Source: Gautieria morchelliformis
Taxonomy: Eukaryota > Basidiomycota > Agaricomycetes > Gomphales > Gomphaceae
Reading direction: 5' to 3'
Assembly: GCA_015179125.1 (NCBI GenBank)
Contig: WHVA01000308.1
Location: 1 to 64,000 of the forward strand
DNA: 64,000 nucleotides
Position numbers and translations under genes: made by a program. Positions 11,010 to 22,110 of this stretch are shown here, in pieces. Positions within the stretch are counted from its first letter, which is position 1. Each line of letters begins with the position of its first letter. The notes beneath the pieces were generated by a model. That model made no database searches. It had not been told where the DNA came from and saw only the letters and a list, made by a program, of their open reading frames with translations.

Positions 11010-12983
11010 CTACAGCCCGAAGCAACCTGCCACCTGCATCCACGCGAGCTTCAAGATAATTATCGGCGAAAATAGTTCAGTTGGAGGTGTCAACCAATTG
11101 ACCACGTGCCAGAACACCGCAGATACATCTCGATCCTGGACCATAACATCGTCAAATCTACTCCGAACTGAATATATAGATGATCACCTTTGTCTCGCGT
11201 CGAAGAAGAGCCTTTCCATACGCACATTTCCACGCACCTGTACGAAGGCTATCGCCTTTAGCGGGAGTCGTAGTCTTCCATGCGTAGTCCTCGGACTTAT
11301 ACGTGTCCCTAAAATCAGTATGATCAGCTGAAGCAGCGCTGCGTGCAGACTGAAGCGAGAAGTCACTGACCATAGAGCTCCGGTGCGCTTTGCCTGTAAA
11401 TCGAAGAAGTTTCGACTGAAGTCTTTGGGAAGTAAATTTCCAGTGCCCTTAGTGTTCCCAGTGGGAGTAAACGCGCATTTCTTCAGCAAGCTGTTCAGTG
11501 TCACGGCCTCGACGCATGCTTTCGTACATCCCTGCCTAAGGGTGGCATCCAGAGTGTTTAGCAGATACTCCGGAACAAAATGACAGCTCTTACCCACGGA
11601 CTGGATTGATATTCAGGACAGAGTCCCCGATCGCGATGAAGTTGGAAGGGATGTTCTTAGCAAGATGGTATTGGATATATACCGATGGTGCTGCACAATG
11701 TGTTAGTAGGGTTTGTTCCAAAATAATGAGAATGAACACACGACAGCGAGCATACACGTAAGTGGATGGCACTTGCTCTTGTTCAAATAACTCGAGCAGT
11801 CGAAAGATCCAATCGGGGACAGGGCGTAATACTACCATCTCAGAAAGGAATTTCTTGATGTCGGCTATACTGGTCATCCGTTTGCGCACATCCCACCCTC
11901 CACAACCAAATTGGACTATTTTAACAGTCAGTTAAATACAACCAATGGTTGTAGACGGGACGCACACGAGCTTTCCCCTTTTATTCCGATAACCACGCTT
12001 CGGCTGTCCGTGCTGGGGTCAGCTATGTTAATATACAGCAATCCTGCGGTTGCGAAGTCCTCCAGGAATCCGAGAGCTTTTATGGGCGACATAAGGGCCG
12101 GAGGCACGTCGAATGCGCATGTGGCATACGCCATCTTGGGGTCGTAAGTGTGTTTGAGGGCGTCGAGTGGCAAGGGAGACACTTGCTGGTCGGTTCTAAT
12201 AGTCGACGTGAAAGAAGGATCTTGGAGCCACCTAAATCCGCCTCGCGCAGGTCCCGTACAATCTTTGGTTTGCAAGTTAAGCCTGAGTTCAAGAAAAAGT
12301 CATTGCAGGAATCATACCAATGACAAGCGTAGCCGAGATGCTGCTCTCTTCACCTTCACAAGAACGAACGCGTACCGAATCGATAGCGTCACCTGACGAC
12401 TCTGATCTAACGAGCGCAATAACCGTCCCTGCCAGATATTTAACATTGGGGCAAGTCGCCAGTACCAGTCGTCGAATAAGTGGCTCGAATCCATCCCTGG
12501 ACAGACTCGTGAGCGTTGGGAAATTGTTGGCCGTATACTGTTGCCTGGGTGCCTCAATAGGGACACCAGCAACATGAAATTTGTTGTCTGCAGATACGAC
12601 TCTATCACGATCGCTTTAGTGCCGGTCCGATCTAAAGTTGATGATGCACACCTGGCACCTGCTTTGACAACCTCATGGTCAAAGTTTGGAAACAATTTTC
12701 GAACGGCAAGCGTCATGAATGCCTGATACGCGTGGTATGAGGTGTATTGAGGAACGCGTGATCGTTTTTGAACAACTGAGGAAGACTTCTCGTCATGGTG
12801 GTGGTCATCCGGCCTCGTGACCGATTCTTCTGGTTCGACCATAACGACACTTTCGAAGTGATCAGCGCACACCCGAGCACTAAGTAACCCCGCAATGCTG
12901 CGATGCACAAATCTTGAGCTCGTTAACCGAGGGTTTATAAGGTGAACGTACCTGCCACCGCAGACGACAGCCGTGCCACTCAT
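11010..12983 (-). CDS. FAD-dependent monooxygenase (PHBH-fold), multi-exon
   Basis: Predicted flavin monooxygenase, start ATG at 12981-12983, stop TAG at 11010-11012, near 480 aa. GT-AG introns that keep the frame: 12898-12951, 12263-12317, 11916-11956, 11691-11741 and 11536-11593; a further 38-nt intron is likely near 12640. Splicing out the first intron creates the dinucleotide-binding motif AVVCGGSIAG (GxGxxG), followed by an acidic strand end VVMVEPEE. The later motif IAIGDSVLNINPVRGQG is the GD...P flavin-contact motif of the fold. DCTGPARGGFRWL lies between. The C-terminus reads VVNWLTPPTELFSP. Substrate is unknown; relatives act in fungal secondary metabolism. The frame near 11380-11250 is less clear, so a lesion in the last third is possible. 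The upstream 740 bp is duplicated at 21.7 kb. Confidence 0.75.
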
Positions 12984-13301
12984 TTTAAGCTCTTTACTTC
13001 TGAGAACGCCAAGTGCGGGAATGTCGTCCATTGCAGTCAAAGTACCTCGAAGATACTTTCTGACAATGGTGGATATAACATTGCAGACGAAAACAAGGGC
13101 GAGGAATATGAATACCAAAGCGAATATCGCCATTATGGAAAGTTTGAATACGAGGGAGTTTAGGTTAGTTTGATATTGAGGTAAAATCTTGAAGAAAGTA
13201 TCACCATGTTTTGCAGTGTTTATAGTGGTGAGTGGCCATCTCGACTCGTATCTGACCAGTACGCAGCAGGCCCGTCCATGGTGGAATATAGGGAACACCA
13301 C
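12984..13301 (-). CDS. Upstream membrane-segment ORF, in frame with the monooxygenase
   Basis: The frame of the monooxygenase stays open upstream of its first conserved ATG to 13301. It encodes a hydrophobic segment (MAIFALVFIFLALVFVC) followed by a basic stretch. It could be an N-terminal membrane anchor or an alternative start, or a chance open frame in the promoter. The same segment is kept in the duplicate (21721-22014), where it is joined to LINE sequence instead of the monooxygenase. Family members I know start at the GxGxxG region, so I prefer the downstream start. Confidence 0.3.
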
Positions 13302-13745
13302 GAGTGATGCATCATGTACAGCAAGCAGGTTGCCACGTGATACCTACCCTTGATTCCCAAACGATAGACAGGGGGGTGATGCTGTAGGGCAGTGGCCATA
13401 ATCTATCGAACGGCGAGTTGTAACTTACGGTTTAGAGGGACTACGGCTCTTATCCAGGGTGTTTAGCTGCCAGTGCAACATGTTAACTCGTATCTCCTCG
13501 AGTCCTCCGTTCCATACAGCCTCCAGATTATTCCAGGGATTTGACTTGAAATAGTATTGTTTCCGAGTCGTACCTCGTTGAAAGTCTTGCTCCGGATTCT
13601 TAGCCGCCAAAAGTCAGCCCGGTCTTGTCGGAAAGAAATTCCTGTGTTCTTCATGCTATATTGTGTCATTGGTGATAGATCAACTCCGACTCTTGGCACC
13701 TGCGAATCATACTGTCTGTCGTCTGGGCTATGGCCAACCATACCC
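13008..13745. repeat. Segmental duplication, copy 1 (empty-site copy)
   Basis: Matches 21721-24985 after removal of LTR-A2 and the hAT-like element from the second copy. It includes the 5' end and upstream region of the monooxygenase gene. At 13390 it shows the uninterrupted sequence GGGCAGTGGCCATAAT, and at 13672 the uninterrupted GATCAACTCCGA, which are the pre-insertion sites of the two elements. Confidence 0.85.
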
Positions 13746-14046
13746 TAGTAATGAGTACCGACGCGTGTGTCTAGTCGCCTGAACGCAGAGTCGGCGTCTT
13801 TTCTCTTCCTCAACAGCACCGCCATTCAACGTGGTCCACGGCCGATAGCTTGCGAAGCCTTGGCTGGCGCTTTGCATGAAGCAGTCACGCAAGTGTAAGG
13901 AAATAAACGGCGCTCTCATACCAGTTAATCTTTATACTAAAATTTTCGAAACAACTAACCTTACTGTAAGTCTAGTGAGCAATTCCCTGCATGTACGCCA
14001 GTGCCTCAGGTCGCCATTCCAGCGACGCAGTAAATTATCTGCTGGA
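13746..14046. other. No recognised gene
   Basis: Sequence between the duplicated promoter segment and LINE-like sequence. No ORF with a domain. Confidence 0.4.
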
Positions 14047-14427
14047 TTACAAGTTCAAACTTTGGTCCGTTCCGAGTTGTTCAGGAGCTGTCCAGATTCG
14101 ATCTCGTATCGGTTTAGGGCAGCGACCGGGTTCCTGGGCGTTCGTAGTGGGTGTTTCGGGAGCTGCTGTAGCGGCAGCAGGTGCGGGAGTTGACTCGGAC
14201 CTGCTTCCTTGTTCTACTGTGTTCCTCTCCCTCCGCCCCTGCCTCGTTGACCTCCGCGGAGCGCGCGTTGTCCTTGTTCGAAGGAGGCATTGTAATTCCC
14301 TAACGCCTTGTCGTTGATCTCGTCCCACAAAACTTTCCTTGGCCATCTCACGCCTTGCGTTCATCTGATGCGGTGCGTTTCCCGTTTCCCGTTTCTCGTG
14401 CTTTTTTTGCTGTCTTTGTGCACTCAT
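14020..14427 (-). pseudogene. LINE ORF1-like N-terminal fragment
   Basis: The minus-strand ORF 14047-14427 encodes a basic N-terminus (MSAQRQQKKHEKRE...) followed by an Ala/Pro/Thr-rich region ending NAQEPGRCP. Its 14020-14160 part matches 21640-21720, where the same sequence is fused, with internal deletions, to the RNase H end of a LINE. That link, not a domain, is the reason for calling it LINE ORF1. No zinc knuckle is present in the part kept here. The flanking 14428-14760 stretch may be 5' UTR of the same element. Confidence 0.4.
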
Positions 14428-15125
14428 CTCATGGCATGTATCGCGTTCCTTTGTCGTTCTCGTTCCACATCATCGGACGCCTGGGCCCACACACCTTTTA
14501 TGGCACGCATGCTTACATCTCCTTGTCCCACTCATCCCTTTCCATCTCTTGTCCGGCCGTCCGGCCGTCACATTCTCCGCTATGTGCTTGTCGCACGCTC
14601 TGGTACATATCCTCCGAGGTCTTGTCCTACCTACGCCCTTACACCCCCATCATCTTGTTCCCGGCCCCCCTCCCGCCCCCCGTCTCTTCTTGCGCCGCAC
14701 ATACCATCAGGAAAAACCCGAAATGCTGGTAGCGGCGCCTACCAGCACGTCGCGTGACGTAGTTTACTGTAGCCACGTAGTTTCGGGCATGGCTACAGAA
14801 GTTCACGTAGTTCTCCGTGCTCAACCATCCCTACGTATCATATGTTACATTCATAACTGACCACTTTCTACCATAGACATCTGCTCGCTACCGTCACCTA
14901 CTAGAGTGCAACCACCTATCTACACATCCATCCACGGCGCAGCTACACACTGGCAGGGACGCAAGAACCATGCCCATCCACATCCCGCCGGCGGCCACTC
15001 TTTCGAGGCTGGAGACATGTCCCAGGGAGGTTTGGGAATATGGATTATCGTCAATTTTCAATAAACGCGCTGGCAGCATGGATATTTTGGTTTACGGACA
15101 AGGGTAAAATCAACCATTTTCTGTA
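14428..15125. other. No recognised gene
   Basis: Pyrimidine-rich on the + strand to about 14720, then a GTAG/CTAC-rich stretch (14724-14830) reminiscent of the one near 17.05 kb. No coding signal. Confidence 0.4.
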
Positions 15126-15830
15126 TTCATGGAGTCTGACAAACCTATACTACCACATCGCGACCTTGCCTCTCCCATCCCCAAGCGACATGTCACGGGC
15201 ATCGAATATGCCCTAGAAGTTCTTGAGCAGGCTCGGAGCACGGCGGCGATTTGAATGGCCTCTTCTGCCCCGATGGTGTCTTCGATGTGTTCACAAGGTC
15301 CTCGTGCGCGTCGGGGATCCCGTACAGGCCTTGACAAATATTGAAATTCTTGTTGGCAATGTGAATGGAGTCGATGTTCTTGACTGTGACTTCGATGCCG
15401 TTCACGCCCACCAGGTGCTTCAGTACGTCGGTGATCTGCGTGAGATGCGCCACGCCACCAAACAGGTGCATTTGTCAATGCCCGCGATGCCGACGTTGCA
15501 GCCATGACCTGGTGTCTCTAAAGCAAAGGATTATCTGAATGATTGGCTTTACACCAATGTGTTACACGGTCCAAGGAGGTGAAGCCAATGCTGATGCCGG
15601 TTGCATGCTGTACACGCTCAAGCTGACCGTGCCCATGTACTGGCTTTAGGTTCACAGGATAATCGGCAATGCACGCACTGGTACGTCGAAGCTTCGAGTC
15701 CTTCAATCTCCGATGTTCAAAGGGAGACACCGAAGGCACGTGACCCATCGAACAAATGCAAACAAACAACCAATACACTTCGCACCACCAGCACCGGTAC
15801 CCCTCGTTGATCTTTGAGTTGCGATGCATG
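15126..15830 (+). pseudogene. SAM-dependent methyltransferase-like pseudogene (UbiE/class I)
   Basis: The plus strand contains FDAVHAHQVLQYVGD followed by LREMRHATK (15388-15465). This is the post-II strand and helix of class I methyltransferases of the UbiE/COQ5 group, usually reading FDxVHAHQVLQHxxDPxxALREMxRVxKPGG. The preceding VGNVNGVDVLDCD fits strand 4. The SAM-binding glycine motif is not visible, the piece VGDPVQAL sits out of order at 15318, and stops and frame changes follow, so the gene is broken and partly rearranged. Sequence after 15520 (NDWLYTNVL...) may be the next exon. Its neighbour is a flavin monooxygenase, a pairing common in fungal biosynthetic loci, but this is weak evidence. 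Confidence 0.45.
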
Positions 15831-16129
15831 CCACTTCGCCTTATCTTTCTGGTGCGTTCCTCTTGCTACAACATAATTCTGGCTCTTCTTTTGTTTTTTT
15901 TTGTTGTTTGCGTTCTTTAATACTCGGTCATTTATCGCATCTCTTTGTTTGAGCTTGTCAGAACTTGACAAGTTTCAAACTTAGAATAGCGTTTACATTA
16001 CAAATGCTCTTTGGATGCGTGGTTGTCAGTCTCATGGCACGTCAAACGCTCTACTAGATTGCAAATTGTCCTGGACAGTGACCTCGGTCATTGGCCGATG
16101 TAGATATGGTAAGGAGGTGTTGAGTCCCG

Positions 16130-16780
16130 GAGATTTTGCTTATGCTGGGGTATGTACTGGAGATAGCTGTACTGACGATATGTGGACTGGCTCAAGTCCT
16201 GTCGCACATACAGCGAAGGACGGGCAAGCACTGGCACAGTCCCAGTAGTGTCTGCATGATCATGGGCCGGCGGTGCGTTCTTGTACCCTATGTCGATCTC
16301 CTCCATTGTCTCACTTCCTGTACCCTGCAGGGTCCATGCTGGATTCCGTAACCCATCCATGAAGCCTTGGATGCCATCGTTGCAATTTTTGCTCGTGTCG
16401 CTCAGATCGCGACCAGGTTGAGTATGCCATATCCCAGTGGAAGTTTGGCATCCATGTCAAGGGTAGCAACTTTACCGAGGTCGGATATGCCGAGGTTTAC
16501 CGACGACACCTCAGCGGCCTTGAGGTGTGGCGCACGTACAGCGAAAGGTCTGGCCAGGCCCTGGCGCGTCGCCAGCAGCGCCTGCATGATCATGGACGGT
16601 GCCTTTTTTTCCACCTGTTTATATCTGAACCATTGTCTTACTTCCTGTATCTTGTTACAGTGCGCATGCTGGATTCCCGAACATCGTCACAAACCCTCGA
16701 AAGCCGGCGTTCAATGCCGCCAAATTCGCTCGCGCCGCCCAGGCACTCGATGACGACGAGCACTCGGATAGTTAGAGGGC
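16130..16780 (+). pseudogene. Duplicated 3' exons of an unidentified gene
   Basis: Two direct copies (about 16190-16360 and 16515-16690) share an exon ending in CMIMG/CMIMDG, a ~60-bp GT-AG intron and an exon beginning HAGF. The second copy spliced reads WRVASSACMIMDG then AHAGFPNIVTNPRKPAF and ends at a stop after QALDDDEHSDS (16774). The first copy carries changes and stops. I do not recognise the protein. A partial tandem duplication of the last two exons of a host gene is the simplest reading. Confidence 0.35.
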
Positions 16781-16929
16781 ACTAGCTGCATCCTCGTTCC
16801 CGTGCAGAGAGCGTATAGATATATGTAATTCTTCAATTTGTCCAATCCCAATGACTGTATTATCCCCTATCTGCGTGCCTACACCGGAATCCAACGGCTG
16901 CGCCGCCGTTCTATGCAACTATACACGCT

Positions 16930-17165
16930 GTATGGGCATAGCTACACACAATATGCAGCCATGGGGAAATGCTACTGCCCCCTACATCACCTCCCTAGTG
17001 CCCCGTAGCGGCTGGCCTCAGTGGACTACAAATCCCTACGGAGCTTGGTGCCGTGCTACAGCGCACTACGTCGCGCTACGATGGCAGGCGGTCGGCTACG
17101 GAAGGCTACATGACAGGGGGGGTTGCTACGACACTAAAGGTGCTACATGCGCTACGTAAAGCTAA
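16930..17165. repeat. GCTACG-rich simple region
   Basis: Interspersed GCTACG/GCTACA hexamers (about ten in 120 bp between 17040 and 17165), not a perfect tandem array. No coding signal. Confidence 0.45.
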
Positions 17166-17483
17166 GTAACACCCTCTTTTTTTCCTGATGACCGCGTCGT
17201 TAGCATACACGTTTGTACAGGCCAAGACGGGTTTCGCACTCATCTCTTGAATCTCTATAATCTCTCGCGTTGCGTTGTGTTGTGTTTCCCGTACAGTGAA
17301 TGTGCAGTGCCGCAACGCTGATTGCTCGTCCGATCGTGGCTCACCCCCTTGCCGGCCGATCATGTCACGCTGGACCGACAGGTCACGTGCGCATCGGCGT
17401 GGGAGAAATACCAGCGCTTATGTATGTAGTATGGATCCTTGTGTATCCAATAGCTTCCACGTGATGCGGGGCATCATGCATCA

Positions 17484-19411
17484 GGCCCAGTGAGAAATGC
17501 TCCGGATCCAGGGAGGTGGCACCGGGTGGGAGCGGTAGATGTGGTGACGTGTCGGTTAGGATCGGTAGATATCGGTCCCCAGATGATGGGCGGGACATTC
17601 TATTTTTATGGAGCTCGATTTTCTAGAATCGTTTTGAGAAATGGAATCTAAACTGACCAGATATGACCGCACCGTCTCCAGGCGTAAAAAAAAACACGAA
17701 CCGAAATTTTTCAAGGTCCGTCAACACATTGCGTCAACACGTCAACGACTCACTTTGCAAAAACGCGAGGACTTTTCATAAATTCCTGAGTTAACATAAT
17801 CTTTTCAAAACTTTCAAAACCCGTGAGTTTTTACTTCAACAAACGCACACTTCTCATAAAACTAAAACCCTTAAAAAGCATCCGCTCCCATCTCCTCTCG
17901 TCTTGCCTTGCACTGGGCTTCCAAGGCCTCGTGCATTTTTACTTCAGCAATCGGACTCGCATCGAAACACGTGATTTCATAAGCAAAAAAGTAGTCAAAA
18001 GCCACCCATGCGTCCGCTCGCTTTTCCTCTCAGCCTTCTCCTCCCACTTTGCTCCTCCATCGCCTGCTGCTGCACTTGCGCCATCCTCGCTTCCATCTGC
18101 GCCTGCTCCTTCATCACCTGCTCCTGCTCCTGCTTCTGTCTGCTCCTGCCCCATCCTCGCTTCCGTCTGCTCCTGCTCTATCGTCGATTAGGGCCGCTCC
18201 CACTGAACCATCATCGGCTGCCATCTGTGGACAGACAGAGGACAAACTGCGTGAGTTGCTCTGCATGATCCACATTCCCCTTCGACATGTTTGATTACAT
18301 AACCCTTAGTTCTTCATCCTCCCACCACTGTGCCGTCTGCGTCTATTGTAAGTGATAAGGTTGTTCTTCACATTTATATGATAAGTCACGCGCATATAAT
18401 TGATCTTAACAGATTATTAATCCCTTGTGAGTCTTTGATACTATCTACATAGTTTTTTTTCATGAAGCTAACGCCAATTACAAGCGCAAATAGAAAACTG
18501 GGTTTATCCTCGCACTCATCTCCGGGACCAAGCTCATTCGTTCCTCCCACCTCCATTGCGACCAAGAAGAAGATCGTGACCAAGTCTGGCGATGGGGCTT
18601 TTTTTTATCCAAGCAAGTCAAGCGACTCGGCAAGGTACGTACCATGCATATGTGTCAAACATCGTGACCCAATCAATTCACAGGAACTTGTTCGCCATCG
18701 ATTATTGCCGCGATCATCCCAAAATGACCGAGGGGGATTTCGATAATGCGTGGAAGATTGTTGAAGGGGACCCAGAGAAGAAAGCTGTAAGCTACATATA
18801 TTTCACTATGTTACTCACGTCACTAACCATACTTTACAGTTCTATGTGAAGCTTAGTCTCCACAACAAGGCTAGCTCCCTCAGACCGGATATGAAAGGCT
18901 CCGCATCGGCCACTCTGACCTGATGCATGCCTCTTCTCTCACGCACGCTCGCAAGTTCACCTTCCTTCTACCCCACTCCATCCCTGCTCACTTCTGCTTT
19001 ACCAGCTTTCTGTTGTTATTCTTTCTTATGGGTAGTGATTTGAGGACCAGGAGTGGTGGGTCGGGTGGGATCGGTTGAGAACGGTGCACCTGTTGGGATC
19101 AGTCAAGGGCGGGGAACCTGAGGTGATCGGTTGGGATCTGTGAATCTGCTGGGATCGGTCCCAGCAGTATTACAATATTTGTAAATAAAGCCCAAACCAA
19201 TGTCATCATATTTGAACCATAACATATGTGATCTTCCGGGAACCGATAACAAAAGATATAATAAATTCTATTCATTCGATCTACACCGATGTGAACCGAT
19301 AAAAGTGGTATCATTTCTCTGATCCAGCATGATCAGACCGGGTCTGGGGTTTTCACCGACCTGAACCGCTGCGACCTCCCTGGATCCGGGTCATTTCTCA
19401 CTTGGCATCAG
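17484..19411 (+). repeat. Tandem duplication unit A (1.93 kb) with a small gene
   Basis: Unit A aligns with unit B (19412-21030) along its whole length: a conserved 5' block (GGCCCAGTGAGAA...GGGACATTCTA), a pyrimidine-rich leader, a three-exon coding region and a 3' block full of GGGATCGGT/CCGATC motifs ending CTGGATCCGGGTC. The two units are clearly diverged, so the duplication is old. Confidence 0.75.
18320..18923 (+). CDS. Small multi-exon gene, unit A paralogue (weakly HMG-box-like)
   Basis: Coding segments: about 18462-18632 (Ser/Thr-rich, ATKKKIVTK), 18683-18786 (NLFAIDYCRDHPKMTEGDFD followed by an AWK segment), then after a GT-AG intron 18842-18923 ending in SLHNKASSLRPDM...TLT and a TGA. 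The spacing W...EKK.Y...HNKA is loosely like an HMG box, but helix 1 is not convincing, so I leave the function open. The paralogue at 20.1-20.55 kb shares the exon structure and C-terminus. A possible third remnant of the last exon lies at 59.6 kb. The start and first exon are uncertain. Confidence 0.4.
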
Positions 19412-21030
19412 GGCCCAGTGAGAATCGACCCGTATCCAAGGAGGTGGCACCAGGTGGGAGGCGTAGATGTCTTGAGGTGTGGCGACGTTAGGATCGGTTG
19501 ATATCGGTCACGAGATGATGCGCGCAGAGAATCAAGTCGATGTGCGGGACATTCTAATTTTATAGGGATAAATCACGGGTCGATTTTAAGATTCATTTTG
19601 GAAACGTTTTGAGATATGAGGACTCTAAATGGCGAGATATGACAGCACTGTCTCCAGACATTGAAAATAGGGCATTCTAAACTTTAAATTTTCAAGACTT
19701 GCAAGTTTTTTTTTCAAAGCATGCGCGCAAACTTTTACTTCGGACAACATGCTCTTCACGAAATCAAAATCTCAACTTCTTCAAGTCCAGGCCGATCTGC
19801 ACCGATCTCCTTTCACCTGGTCACTACTGTGGCAGCCAACTTGAAATCAGACACAGAAAATACATGCAAACATACTATGCGTCTTCGCCTCCTCCACCAC
19901 AACGAGCGGCGACTTCTGTGGGCATAACATGCTCCCCAGGCTCCATTGCAGTTCAGTAATGCCAAACTCTTATGTCTCCCACCGCTGCTGTGGGAAATGG
20001 GCTGTCTTTGTCTACAGTAAGTGATGTAGCCTCCCCTCATAATTATGTGATTACTCATGTGCATATCAATTATCTTAGCAGATAATTAATCCTTTGTGAG
20101 TTATTTGACACTATCCACATTTTACATCATTCCGCCAGCACTAACTACAGGTGCAATAAGAAGCACACTTCTTCCTCGCACTCGACTCAGGGTCCAAGGA
20201 CTTCCGTGCCTCCACCACCACTGGCATTGTGACCAAGAAATAGGGTATGAACAAAACCGGCTACAGTGCAAGGTAAGTACTACGTGTCATGCAGTTCCTC
20301 GAACATCGTGGCTAATGCCATCTTATTCGCTGTCAACTGTTGCCACGATCATCAAAGTAACCCAAGGGGAATTCAAGAGTGCAAGGAGGCTAGTTGAAGC
20401 AGACAAGAAGAAGGCAGTGAGTCTGCTTATGGTTGCATTGCTGTGGCTTCACTAACAGTACACTACACTTCTAGACCAACCTGGGCCTTCACAACAAGGC
20501 AAGCGCCCTCAAACCCGATTTGAACAGCTTTACTTCATCTACTCTCACTTAACGCGCCTGCGGATTGTTCTTGCATACTTGCAAGTTACTCTTCCTCGTT
20601 CTCCCTTGCATGCAGTGACCTTTGCATTTTCCAGCACACTATCATTATCTTTTCTTATCAGTCTTTCTTCATGTACCGGTGGTGGCGAACGGGCGGGGCA
20701 TTTTGGAGTGGGGGATTTGGTGGGATTGTCGAGAGTGGTGAATGTTCTGGGATCGGTGCCCAGCTGTTAGCAAAGTTGTAAATACTTACATACCGATATG
20801 AACAGATTTGATCCCTAGCTGTGGACCATCCATTGGCATCTTCTCTGAACCGATAGCATCGTATATAAAAACATCTATTCATCCGCCCTGAACCAGTCTG
20901 AACCTAGGTGAACTGATAAAAATGGTATCACTTTTGTGATCCAGCATGATCAGACCGGGACCGCAGTTTTCACCAGCCTGAACCGCTGTGACCTCCCTGG
21001 ATCTGAGTCTATTCTCACTGGGATCAGGGT
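19412..21030 (+). repeat. Tandem duplication unit B (1.62 kb)
   Basis: Second copy of unit A. The 5' block has GGCCCAGTGAGAA at 19412, and the 3' block ends near 21030 with GGATCTGAGTC...CACTGGGATCAGGG. Shorter than unit A mainly through loss in the pyrimidine-rich leader and coding region. Confidence 0.75.
20096..20550 (+). pseudogene. Unit B paralogue of the small gene, probably broken
   Basis: Aligns with the unit A gene. The last exon reads TNLGLHNKASALKPDLNSFTSS then TLT and a stop. The middle exon keeps VTQGEFKSARRLVEADKKKA. The exon equivalent to ATKKKIVTK contains a TAG (TKK*G near 20242), so this copy is likely a pseudogene unless splicing differs. Confidence 0.4.
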
Positions 21031-21126
21031 GCCATATATGTGAGTACACATGTGCATACACAGACACATACGCATGCCCATACGCATGTCGCATGACGGT
21101 ACGTACTTATGTACCCAGGTAGTACT

Positions 21127-21720
21127 CTTTTTTTCTCTTCATTTTTTTTTTTTTTTCATTTTATAATCCTATTTATCGTCTTTTGAGGCTAGGCGCTATG
21201 ACGGGGACTACAAAGCGCCTGTCGACCACTCGACATGCGGTTTCCATCTATCCCTTTGTCTCTATATCTGCTTGTGCTCCGTAGGCGCAGCCCTGGGTGT
21301 GTCCGTGCCTGCGTAGATGGGGTGGTGTGTGGTCGTTGCGCCTTGCGCAGTCCTGCCAGCTCCTCACGTTCTACATCTCCATGTTTCCCTTCTCCTCCGG
21401 TTCCCGTACACTTGCTGTACTCTTTGTGTATCATGAATGAAATTGAACAGGGGCTTCATCGCTTTGGGTCTGCCTAGTAGCGCTCTGACCTCCGTGGCCC
21501 CCCGTCTTAGCTTTCCCTGTAGCTCCTGCCTCTGTTCTGTGTACTTTGGGCATACCAGGAGGAAATGGGGCACTGATTCAACTACTCTCCTACACGCTGT
21601 ACATAACGGGGTGTCGGCATTACCGGTCTCATGAGCAACGCTGTCAATTATCTGCTGGACTACAAGTTCAGGAGCAGCGTAGGGCAGCGACCAGGTTCCT
21701 GGGCGTTCGTGGCGGGTTCC
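21127..21720 (-). mobile_element. LINE fragment with internal deletion (RNase H C-terminus + poly(A))
   Basis: Minus-strand coding from about 21690 to 21364 gives an end of a LINE RNase-H region: CTACRRVVESVPHFLLVCP (C-x2-C...H...C zinc-like motif), then EQRQELQGKLRRGA, LLGRPKAMKPLF and a stop at 21364. The plus strand at 21127-21160 is a poly-T run, which is the poly(A) tail of the minus-strand element. Upstream, the RNase H piece is fused to ORF1-like sequence also seen at 14.1 kb, so the body of the element is deleted. The element ends abruptly against the duplicated segment at 21720. No target duplication found. Confidence 0.75.
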
Positions 21721-22110
21721 GCCAAGCGCGGGAGTGTCGTCCATTGCAGTCAAAGTACCTCGAAGATACTTTCTGACAATGATGGATATAACATTGTAGA
21801 CGAAAACAAGGGCGAGGAATATGAATACCAAAGCGAATATCGCCATTATGGAAAGTTTGAATACGAGGGAGTTTAGGTCGGTTTGAGATTGAGGTAAAAG
21901 CTTGAAGAAATTATCACAATGTTTTATAGTGTCTATAGTGGTGAGTGGCCATATCAACTCGTGTCTGACCAGTACGCAGCAGGCCTGTCCATGGTGGAAT
22001 CTAGGGAACACCAAGAGTGATGATCATGTACAGCAAGTAGGTTGCCACAGCGCCACGTACCACACCCTTGATTCCCAAACGATAGACAGGGGGGTGGTGT
22101 TGTAGGGCAG

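Noticed and set aside
14047..14757. Plus-strand Ser/Pro/Leu-rich ORFs as secreted or membrane proteins
   Set aside because: They come from the pyrimidine-rich complement of the LINE ORF1-like region and have no start context or homologous motif.
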